A stretch of 5,661 nt of DNA, from assembly GCA_003648085.1 (NCBI GenBank), contig QMOC01000203.1, forward strand, positions 1-5,661, read 5' to 3'. The notes under the pieces were generated by a model. That model worked only from the letters and a program-made list of their open reading frames with translations. It ran no database searches and had not been told where the DNA came from. Position numbers and translations under genes: made by a program. Within the stretch, counting starts at the first letter, position 1; every line of letters starts with the position of its first letter. Shown here one piece after another: positions 1-5,564 of the stretch. The stretch is from Chloroflexota bacterium (GTDB taxonomy: Bacteria > Chloroflexota > Anaerolineae > B4-G1).

Positions 1-2
1 GT

Positions 3-272
3 AGGGGCGGAATGGTGGAAACCCCCACCCCGACCGGTGCCCCACTGCCCACTTGGACGACGTTTACACCTGCTCCTTCGGCGATGGCCCAGACTCAGGC
101 GACCTTTGAAGATGAAAATGAAGTCACCGTCGAGGAACAAACCCCTTCGGACATCGGTAAAGGGTGGCTTATCGGCGGTGGTGTGATGCTGATCGTGGGA
201 CTGGCGCTTATTGCCGTAGGGATCTATGCCCTTCGTGCCCGAAGGGGAGGTCGGACGGGTGAGGACCGGTAA
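3..272 (+). CDS. C-terminal part of a membrane-anchored surface protein (5' end outside window)
   Basis: The reading frame is open to the left edge of the window, and the first ATG (position 12) has no well-spaced Shine-Dalgarno, so this is most likely the tail of a longer gene. Counting from that ATG, residues 4-22 are rich in Pro and Thr, as in extracellular linkers, and residues 31-47 are acidic. A single hydrophobic helix spans about residues 52-74 (W-L-I-G-G-G through Y-A-L). It is followed by the basic stretch R-A-R-R-G-G-R and a stop. This is the classic order for a C-terminal anchor with the bulk of the protein outside the cell. No sortase motif (LPxTG) is seen. The next gene starts 98 bp downstream on the same strand with no clear promoter between, so the two may form an operon. 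Function cannot be assigned from the tail. An independent 86-residue single-pass protein starting at position 12 is a less likely alternative. Confidence 0.7.
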   Translation, partial: RGGMVETPTPTGAPLPTWTTFTPAPSAMAQTQATFEDENEVTVEEQTPSDIGKGWLIGGGVMLIVGLALIAVGIYALRARRGGRTGEDR

Positions 273-357
273 GCGACCGAGGAGCAAGGAAGCAAAGTAC
301 AGGAGATGTGTTTCAACATCACCTGAATCAAGCGGAATCTGTTAGGATAAGTAAGTT

Positions 358-364
358 AAGGAGG
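358..364 (+). promoter_or_regulatory. Shine-Dalgarno AAGGAGG fixing the start at 371
   Basis: AAGGAGG lies 6 nt before the ATG at 371. This argues against the longer in-frame GTG start at 308, whose purine-rich stretch ends only 2 nt upstream and which would put 21 polar, charged residues before the signal peptide. The paralogue at 3113 begins with the same M-S-x-K-S, which supports the choice. Confidence 0.85.
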
Positions 365-370
365 AAACCC

Positions 371-2845
371 ATGTCAACAAAGTCCAATCCATTTAAGAGC
401 GTCGGAAAAGCCGGTTGGGTTCTCAGCGTCACGGTGATGGTCCTGGTCGCAGTAGCGGCCTTATGGGTGAGCCTCAGTTACGCCCAGGGAGGCGATGATC
501 CTACCTTCGGCATCGAGCCGGCCGAGATGTCCGTATATCGAGGCCAGACTTTCGAGGTCGTGGTGCGGATCGAGGGGGCTGACCCGATAAGGGGCTTCGA
601 CTTCCGGATGACCTGGGATGATAGTGTGGTCAGCGTTCTGGATGTGGAACCCCTTGGGCCGTTCGCCACGGTTTCTACCACTAAGAACATCGGGACGAAT
701 GAACTCTTCTTCGGGGCGGCCTTCATCGGTGGTGAGACCGCACCGGGCACCGGGGACCTGGCGCGCATCATCCTTCAGGCCCCTGTGGGGAGCGAGGGAG
801 GCTTTACTCTTCTCGATCTGCACGATGTGGCCGTGGTTGATGAGAACTGGAATCAGGTCGTCTTCGACGAGATCATAGACGGTGAGGTGACCGCGATAGC
901 GGTCGAGGTCTCCCCGGCATATCCGGTCCAATGGGTGGCCGTGGGCTCCGTCTTCACCGAGACCATCAAGTTCTACGGCGCTAATCCCCTGCGGGGCGGC
1001 GAGTTCTGGATGACCTGGGACAACACCGTGGTTGATGTCCTGGACGTGCAGCCTGCCGGAGAGTTCGTTGGGGGAGAGTTCACCAAGACCATCGAAGCGG
1101 ACACCCTGGGCTTCGTGGCCTTCCTGAAGGGGGGGACTGCAGAAGGCACCGGAGACCTGGCGGTCGTCACCCTGCAAGCGCTGGCTCCCGGTGTCTCACC
1201 CTTGGACTTGTTCGACGTGACCCTTACCGATGCTGAGTGGGTGAACGATGCTGTGGAGGAGCCCGCACAGGGGGATGGTGAGGTGCACGTCGCCGAGTCT
1301 GTGGTCTGGGTGGCTCCTGAGGAATCCTTGATGATGGTGGAAGACAACTTCACCATCGAGGTGATGAAAGATACCGAGGAGGCCCTGGGAGGCTTCGAAT
1401 TCTACCTGGTGTGGGATGACGCGAAGGTCGAGTTCGTTGATGCCGCGCCCGGAGCAGATGTGGCCGCCGGTGGTAACTTCACCTTCACTCTGCGAGGCCC
1501 CAATATGCTGTGGGTCGTCGGCGCTGCTCCTCCCTTGCCTCTGGTGCCTGCCGGTGTCGCATCTCTGGCGGAGATCACCTTCAAGGCGACGGACGTAGGC
1601 ATCAGCACGTTGGACGTCATTGATGCGGCGGAGGCACCGCCGGAACCGGAAGAGCCCGATCCCGTGATCCTCTTCGACACAGACCTCAACCAACTGCCGG
1701 ATCCGCAGGTCATTGATGGCCTGGTGGATGCGTCGAAGCGGGCAGTGGCCTTCGAATTCGCCGAGATCGCCGATCAGGTCGCCGGTGATCCCTTCCCCAT
1801 CGCCATCCGGGCTGTGACCGAGGATGACGATACGGCCCACTACTTCGGCACGGCGGACCTGAGCGACTCGACAGGAACGATGACGCCTATCCTGGCTTCC
1901 TTCAACAACGGTTTAGCCGGGCTGGATGTGACCATCACCAAAGCCCAGACGGACGTGACCATCACTGCCAGCGCGGATGATCCCGTTGAAGGGACGATCA
2001 CTGGAGCGAGCAATCCCTTCACCGTGACCCACAACGTAGCGGTCGCGGTGACCATCGCTCCCAAGACGGCGGCAGTGACGGCGGGTGATTGCCTGACCTA
2101 CACGCTGACGGCCGAAGATGCCTACGGCAACACCTGGGATGCGACGGCCGACGCGACCTTCACCATTGACGCCGACGCCGGCGGCACCTGGACGGACAAC
2201 GAGTACTGCTCCGAGTTCGCCGGCACCTGGACGGTGACGGGTGAGTTGGACGGCGTGTCCGACACCGCCACACTGACGGTGGAGCACGCTGAGGCGGTCG
2301 CGGTGACCATCGCTCCCAAGACGGCGGCGGTGAACGCGGGTGACTGCCTGACCTACACGCTGATGGCCGAAGATGCCTACGGCAACACCTGGGATGCGAC
2401 GGCCGAGGCGACCTTCACCATTGACGCCGAGGCCGGCGGCACCTGGACGGACAACGAGTACTGCTCTGAGAAGGCTGGCACCTGGACGGTGACGGGTGAG
2501 TACTCCGGCCTGTCCGACACCGCCACACTGACGGTGGAGCACGCTGAGGCGGCCTCGGTGACCATCGCTCCCAAGACGGCGGAGGTGAACGCGGGTGATT
2601 GCGTGACCTACACGCTGACGGCTGAGGATGCCTACGGCAACACCTGGGATGCGACGGCCGACGCGACCTTCACCATTGACGCCGAGGCCGGCGGCACCTG
2701 GATGGACAATGTGTACTGCTCCGAGAACGCGGGCACCTGGACGGTGACGGGCGAGTACTCCGGCCTATCCGACGACGCCACGCTGACCGTCATCGGGCCG
2801 GAGTACGAGATCTTCCTGCCCTTCGTTGCCAGGAGTTATCCGTAA
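371..2845 (+). CDS. Secreted modular protein: three cohesin-like modules, Big-like module, three Ig-like repeats
   Basis: This is an 824-residue exported protein. Residues 1-38 form a signal peptide: basic start, hydrophobic core about 16-33, probable cleavage after S-Y-A. Three cohesin-like beta-sandwich modules follow at about 47-175, 176-308 and 309-453. Each has the family pattern of a Gly-led first strand, G-[FG]-[FE]-F-x-[MV]-x-W-D in the middle, a G-D-L-A or S-L-A strand with hydrophobic x-L-Q-A or F-K-A, an S-x-L-D-L/V strand and a closing D-G-x-V. Residues 456-556 resemble a Big/invasin-type module (F-x-x-I-x-x-Q-V-A-G start). Residues 558-807 are three 85-residue Ig-like repeats, each with two Cys. 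The protein ends in Y-E-I-F-L-P-F-V-A-R-S-Y-P. Composition is strongly acidic. Cohesins classically bind dockerins, but no dockerin, enzyme or S-layer domain is visible, so a structural, adhesive or scaffold role is inferred. Module boundaries are estimated by eye. Cohesin assignment is fairly sure, exact function is not. Confidence 0.85.
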   Translation: MSTKSNPFKSVGKAGWVLSVTVMVLVAVAALWVSLSYAQGGDDPTFGIEPAEMSVYRGQTFEVVVRIEGADPIRGFDFRMTWDDSVVSVLDVEPLGPFATVSTTKNIGTNELFFGAAFIGGETAPGTGDLARIILQAPVGSEGGFTLLDLHDVAVVDENWNQVVFDEIIDGEVTAIAVEVSPAYPVQWVAVGSVFTETIKFYGANPLRGGEFWMTWDNTVVDVLDVQPAGEFVGGEFTKTIEADTLGFVAFLKGGTAEGTGDLAVVTLQALAPGVSPLDLFDVTLTDAEWVNDAVEEPAQGDGEVHVAESVVWVAPEESLMMVEDNFTIEVMKDTEEALGGFEFYLVWDDAKVEFVDAAPGADVAAGGNFTFTLRGPNMLWVVGAAPPLPLVPAGVASLAEITFKATDVGISTLDVIDAAEAPPEPEEPDPVILFDTDLNQLPDPQVIDGLVDASKRAVAFEFAEIADQVAGDPFPIAIRAVTEDDDTAHYFGTADLSDSTGTMTPILASFNNGLAGLDVTITKAQTDVTITASADDPVEGTITGASNPFTVTHNVAVAVTIAPKTAAVTAGDCLTYTLTAEDAYGNTWDATADATFTIDADAGGTWTDNEYCSEFAGTWTVTGELDGVSDTATLTVEHAEAVAVTIAPKTAAVNAGDCLTYTLMAEDAYGNTWDATAEATFTIDAEAGGTWTDNEYCSEKAGTWTVTGEYSGLSDTATLTVEHAEAASVTIAPKTAEVNAGDCVTYTLTAEDAYGNTWDATADATFTIDAEAGGTWMDNVYCSENAGTWTVTGEYSGLSDDATLTVIGPEYEIFLPFVARSYP
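2042..2791 (+). repeat. Three tandem 255-bp coding repeats (Ig-like modules)
   Basis: Units start at about 2042, 2297 and 2552 with an exact 255-bp period (85 codons). The third is shorter because it runs into the C-terminal tail. Each encodes V-T-I-A-P-K-T-A, A-G-D-C-[LV]-T-Y-T-L, A-Y-G-N-T-W-D-A-T-A, G-G-T-W-x-D-N-x-Y-C-S-E and A-G-T-W-T-V-T-G. DNA identity between units is very high, including synonymous sites, which points to recent expansion or ongoing homogenisation. The two Cys per unit are invariant. Confidence 0.93.
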
Positions 2846-2891
2846 CGGGGGGCCGAGGAGATCCGGCAGTGCAGCCGTGACCTGAAAGTTT

Positions 2892-2934
2892 GAAAGACCA
2901 CTAGGGGAAATTCCCTGGTGGTCTTTCACCTTTA
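2892..2934 (+). terminator. Hairpin terminator after the first cohesin gene
   Basis: A 15-bp stem (2892-2906 with 2913-2927; one T-G wobble at 2902/2917) closes a 6-nt loop. It lies 46 bp after the stop codon. The downstream T-run is weak and interrupted (CTTTCACCTTTA), so termination may be partial. The left side is also A-rich, so it could work in both directions. The design matches the terminator at 5449-5485. Confidence 0.75.
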
Positions 2935-3018
2935 TCCCTTAGGCCGGTTTATGATGCGAAGCAAGGCCGGAGGCCCGGCTTCAGCCGGGAAAACCCCGAT
3001 CTTCGGCGCTGCGCCCAC
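2935..3018. other. Intergenic spacer with short GC-rich inverted repeats
   Basis: No ORF is convincing here. CCCGGC at 2974-2979 pairs with GCCGGG at 2984-2989 around a TTCA loop. It has no T-run on either strand, so it is not a standard terminator. GGCCGG occurs twice just before it (2943-2948 and 2965-2970). GGCGC-T-GCGCC at 3005-3015 is an 11-bp palindrome ending 3 bp before the -35 box of the next promoter, and could be a regulator site. Confidence 0.4.
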
Positions 3019-3046
3019 TTGACTTTTGCCCTGTCTGAAGTACAAT
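3019..3046 (+). promoter_or_regulatory. Sigma70-type promoter for the gene at 3113
   Basis: The -35 box TTGACT (3019-3024) and -10 box TACAAT (3041-3046) are separated by 16 bp. Transcription would begin near 3053, leaving a leader of about 60 nt. The spacer TTTGCCCTGTCTGAAG resembles those of the two promoters downstream. Confidence 0.75.
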
Positions 3047-3112
3047 AGCATTCAACTGAGAAAATACAAAACCACCGGTTCAGCATAGCGGTAAATAGTG
3101 AGGGAAAAGCCT

Positions 3113-4633
3113 ATGTCAGCAAAGTCCGATTTGCCCAGGAAGATCGGGAAAACCTGTTGGATCTTCACCGTCGTGGTGATGACCCTCATCGCAGTGGTGG
3201 CTCTGTGGGCGAGCCTTGGCCATGCCAAGGCTGAAGCCCTCCCCGGTGGGTCTATCACGTCCTACTTCAGGAGGGTCGTTGAAACGGACACACTGACCTC
3301 TGTGGCCATCGCCACCGGAAACTCGGCGGCCACCAACACGCAGATGTCCGCGCCCTCGCCGTCAATTCCGACTCAGGAGGAACCGGCAGTTTGGGTGGAA
3401 CCGGCAACCTCCGCAGTGATGGCAGGTGACACCTTCACCATTGCAGTGACGAAATATACTACCCAGGCTCTGGGGGCTTTCGAATTCTATCTGGTGTGGG
3501 ATAATACCCAGGTCGAGTTTGTCGGGATTCAATCTACCTCTGCCTTTACCAACGTGACCACAAATACACTCCACGTCGTCGCTTTCACCTTGGCTCCTCC
3601 TCTGGTGCCTGCTGGCGAGGCGGCCCTGGCAGAGATCGCGTTTAAGGCCACGAATGCAGGTACCAGTACATTGGACATCATTGACGCGGAGGAGGATTTC
3701 AACCGTCGCGTGCGTCTCAACGATACGAACTATGACCCCATATTGCCGGAGCCGGAGGTTCAGGACGGCCTGGTGGAGGCAACAGAACCGGCTGTGGCCT
3801 TCGAATTCGACGAGATCTCCGCCCAGGTGGCAGGCGTCCCTTTCGCCATCGTCATTCGGGCCGTCACCGAGGGGGGGGATACGGCTAATTATTCTGGAGC
3901 AGCCGATCTTAGTGATTCGACGGGGACGATCACTCCCACCCAGGCCATTTTCAATGCGGGCCTGGCCGAGTTGGATGTCACTATAACCGACGCCCAGGCG
4001 AATGTGATCATAGAGGCCGATGCCGATGGGACCATCACGGGGGTGAGCAACCCTTTCACCGTGACCCACAACGTAGCGGTCACGGTGACCATCGCTCCCA
4101 AGACGGCGGCGGTGACGGCGGGTGATTGCCTGACCTACACGCTGATGGCCGAAGATGACTACGGCAACACCTGGGATGCGACGGCCGAGGCGGACTTCAG
4201 CATTGACACCGACGCCGGCGGCACCTGGACGGACAACGAGTACTGCTCCGAGAAGGCTGGCACCTGGACGGTGACGGGCACGTGGAGCGGTCTGTCTGAC
4301 ACCGCCACATTAACGGTGAATGCCGACACGGAGAACCCGGCCTCGGTGACCATCGCTCCCAAGACGGCGACGGTGGCGGCGGGTGACTGTGTGACCTACA
4401 CGCTGACCGCCTCGGATGCCTACGGCAACACCTGGGAGGTGACGGCCGAGGCGGACTTCACCATTGACGCCGACGCCGGCGGCACCTGGACGGACAATGT
4501 GTACTGCTCCGAGAACGCGGGCACCTGGACGGTGACGGGCACGTGGAGCGTTTTCTCCGACACCGCCACGCTGACGGTCACGGGATTGGAGCGTCATACC
4601 TTCCTGCCCATTGTGGTCAAAGAGCATCAGTAA
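3113..4633 (+). CDS. Secreted modular protein: one cohesin-like module, Big-like module, two Ig-like repeats
   Basis: This is a 506-residue exported protein and a shorter paralogue of the one ending at 2845. The ATG at 3113 is chosen over the GTG at 3098 because M-S-A-K-S matches M-S-T-K-S of the paralogue and GAGG lies 9 nt upstream. The signal peptide covers about 1-38 (core 16-33, cleavage near G-H-A). Residues 40-90 are a Ser/Thr/Pro-rich linker absent from the paralogue. A cohesin-like module spans about 91-222 (A-F-E-F-Y-L-V-W-D, A-A-L-A-E-I-A-F-K-A-T, G-T-S-T-L-D-I-I-D, Q-D-G-L-V) and matches the third cohesin of the larger protein. A Big-like module (about 227-320) and two Ig-like repeats (about 323-409 and 410-489, two Cys each) follow. 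The C-terminus has H-T-F-L-P-I-V-V-K. It has its own promoter and no strong terminator. Role is inferred to be extracellular and structural or adhesive. Confidence 0.85.
   Translation: MSAKSDLPRKIGKTCWIFTVVVMTLIAVVALWASLGHAKAEALPGGSITSYFRRVVETDTLTSVAIATGNSAATNTQMSAPSPSIPTQEEPAVWVEPATSAVMAGDTFTIAVTKYTTQALGAFEFYLVWDNTQVEFVGIQSTSAFTNVTTNTLHVVAFTLAPPLVPAGEAALAEIAFKATNAGTSTLDIIDAEEDFNRRVRLNDTNYDPILPEPEVQDGLVEATEPAVAFEFDEISAQVAGVPFAIVIRAVTEGGDTANYSGAADLSDSTGTITPTQAIFNAGLAELDVTITDAQANVIIEADADGTITGVSNPFTVTHNVAVTVTIAPKTAAVTAGDCLTYTLMAEDDYGNTWDATAEADFSIDTDAGGTWTDNEYCSEKAGTWTVTGTWSGLSDTATLTVNADTENPASVTIAPKTATVAAGDCVTYTLTASDAYGNTWEVTAEADFTIDADAGGTWTDNVYCSENAGTWTVTGTWSVFSDTATLTVTGLERHTFLPIVVKEHQ
4079..4579 (+). 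repeat. Two tandem 261-bp coding repeats homologous to those at 2042-2791
   Basis: Units start at about 4079 and 4340. The 261-bp period is 6 bp longer than in the first gene because the linker reads N-A-D-T-E-N-P-A. Long stretches are identical in DNA to units of the first gene, for example 49 nt at 4492-4540 against 2704-2752. Confidence 0.9.
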
Positions 4634-4642
4634 ATGGGCTTT

Positions 4643-4670
4643 GGGAAATTCACGGCTGTCGTATTTCACC
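4643..4670 (+). other. Weak bulged hairpin, possible decayed terminator
   Basis: GGGAAAT and ATTTCACC can pair imperfectly, with ACG/CGT inside and small bulges. There is no T-run. The text GGGAAATTC...TTTCACCT resembles the loop and right arm of the terminator at 2892-2927, but the left arm is missing. It may be a remnant of a duplicated terminator, so read-through into the next gene is possible. Confidence 0.3.
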
Positions 4671-4673
4671 TGC

Positions 4674-4701
4674 TTGACTTCTGCGTTGTCTAAGATATAA
4701 T
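4674..4701 (+). promoter_or_regulatory. Sigma70-type promoter for the gene at 4829
   Basis: The -35 box TTGACT (4674-4679) and a perfect -10 box TATAAT (4696-4701) have a 16-bp spacer, TCTGCGTTGTCTAAGA. Transcription would start near 4708, giving a leader of about 120 nt. It begins only 41 bp after the preceding stop codon. Confidence 0.82.
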
Positions 4702-4730
4702 AATTACGTCAAATAGAGGGGCGGGGGGGT

Positions 4731-4813
4731 AAGCGCCTTGAGGTGCCAGCATTTGCTCCAGCAGTGGTGCGGGGTTGGCGAAGGCGCTTTTCCCTAGCCG
4801 AGTTAGCACCATT
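4731..4813 (+). promoter_or_regulatory. Structured 5' leader, candidate attenuator-like element
   Basis: AAGCGCCTT (4731-4739) is a perfect inverted repeat of AAGGCGCTT (4781-4789) and runs into TTTT (4788-4791), which looks like a terminator with a large 41-nt loop. A rival pairing joins 4763-4770 with 4806-4813 (8 bp, one wobble), just upstream of the ribosome-binding site. The two pairings interlock, so they are either alternatives or a pseudoknot. No known riboswitch class is recognised. Confidence 0.4.
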
Positions 4814-4816
4814 CAA

Positions 4817-4823
4817 AAGGGGG
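4817..4823 (+). promoter_or_regulatory. Shine-Dalgarno AAGGGGG deciding the start at 4829
   Basis: The purine run AAGGGGG-A ends 4-5 nt before the ATG at 4829. This favours it over the upstream in-frame TTG at 4775, which has no such site and would place 18 extra residues before the signal peptide. Confidence 0.7.
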
Positions 4824-4828
4824 ATATT

Positions 4829-5425
4829 ATGAGATCAAAAATCGTATCACTTAAATTAAGTCTTGCTTGGCTCCTTGGGGGGGCTTTGTTAGCCCTCACT
4901 GTAGTGATGATCCTAAGCATGGCTCAGGGAGGATCTGCCCTGGCCCAGGAGGATCTTGTTCCGGTCAACCCTGCCATAGTCAGCATCATCCCCGCCGATT
5001 CCTCAGTATATCAGGGTGAGGAGTTCACCGTGACGGTGTGGATCTCAGATGCAGTTGACCTGGGGGGCTACGAATTCATGTTGGACTTCGATCCCGAAGT
5101 GGTTACCCCTACCGTCATTACAGATGCGGGTTTCATCGGGGCCGACCCCCAGATCCTTGGCCCGCATATCTATCCAGGGACAGTCTGGTTCGGGGCCGTG
5201 ATGATACCGCCTCCGGAGCAAGGTGCAAACGGCAATGGAGCGTTGGCCGTTATCACTTTGAAGGCAACCAAGGCAGGTACCAGTACATTGGATCTATATG
5301 ATGTGATCCTGACCAACACGGATCTGCTAACAGAGACTCCCACCATGAACGATGGCACAGTCGAGGTGCTTTCACCGCCGGGGTATCGGATCTTCCTGCC
5401 CTTTGTTGCCAAAGACTACCCATAG
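4829..5425 (+). CDS. Secreted single-module cohesin-like protein
   Basis: This is a 198-residue exported protein. Residues 1-39 form a signal peptide: M-R-S-K start, hydrophobic core about 12-31, A-L-A-Q cleavage motif after residue 39. One cohesin-like module fills about 47-180: V-Y-Q-G-E-E-F-T-V-T-V-W-I, G-G-Y-E-F-M-L-D-F-D-P-E-V-V, G-A-L-A-V-I-T-L-K-A-T, A-G-T-S-T-L-D-L-Y-D-V and N-D-G-T-V-E-V. F-D-P-E-V-V is the most canonical cohesin core in this window. The chain ends directly in G-Y-R-I-F-L-P-F-V-A-K-D-Y-P, the same tail as in the 824-residue protein. There is no linker, repeat, dockerin or membrane anchor, so it is the minimal form of the family: signal, cohesin, tail. It has its own promoter, a structured leader and a strong terminator. 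Partner and ligand are unknown. Confidence 0.87.
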   Translation: MRSKIVSLKLSLAWLLGGALLALTVVMILSMAQGGSALAQEDLVPVNPAIVSIIPADSSVYQGEEFTVTVWISDAVDLGGYEFMLDFDPEVVTPTVITDAGFIGADPQILGPHIYPGTVWFGAVMIPPPEQGANGNGALAVITLKATKAGTSTLDLYDVILTNTDLLTETPTMNDGTVEVLSPPGYRIFLPFVAKDYP

Positions 5426-5448
5426 CGGTGAACTGAGCAGGGGATTCT

Positions 5449-5485
5449 AAAGGCCGCCGGGGGAAAATCTCCCGGTGGCCTTTTT
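5449..5485 (+). terminator. Intrinsic terminator after the third cohesin gene
   Basis: A 13-bp stem pairs 5449-5461 with 5471-5483 (one G-T wobble at 5456/5476) around a 9-nt loop. It is followed by a run of five T (5481-5485). It lies 23 bp after the stop codon and shares its design with the hairpin at 2892-2927. Confidence 0.88.
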
Positions 5486-5564
5486 GCCTTCATAACGGTC
5501 TAGCACTGAAACGTTATCTTCCTCAACAAGGCTAAACTGTTGCCGGTGGGCAGGAGAGGCGCAT

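Noticed and set aside
312..348. Possible promoter for the first gene (TTCAAC ... TAGGAT)
   Set aside because: The spacing of 25 bp is far too long and the -35 match is poor. No better pair was found between 273 and 370.
308..370. Upstream GTG start extending the first cohesin gene by 21 residues
   Set aside because: The perfect AAGGAGG before 371 and the matching M-S-x-K-S start of the paralogue favour 371. The extra residues would precede the signal peptide.
461..1177. 238-codon open frame on the minus strand
   Set aside because: It lies wholly antisense to the cohesin region, reads as low-complexity His/Arg/Gly-rich text and has no domain pattern. It is a by-product of GC-rich codon use.
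1913..2542. 209-codon open frame on the minus strand with internal repeats
   Set aside because: Its repeats are only the antisense reading of the 255-bp Ig-repeat units. There is no signal peptide, Shine-Dalgarno or recognisable motif.
2042..2791. CRISPR-like array
   Set aside because: The repeats are contiguous 255-bp coding units in a single open frame, with no unique spacers.
2961..2990. Terminator on either strand at the GC-rich hairpin
   Set aside because: The 6-bp stem lacks a T-run on both strands. It was kept only as an inverted repeat.
4775..4828. Upstream TTG start extending the third gene by 18 residues
   Set aside because: There is no ribosome-binding site, and the stretch overlaps the leader hairpin. 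The ATG at 4829 has a good purine run.
371..5425. Dockerin or S-layer-homology domains
   Set aside because: No duplicated D-x-N-x-D-G-x calcium loop or SLH-type repeat is seen in any of the three proteins.
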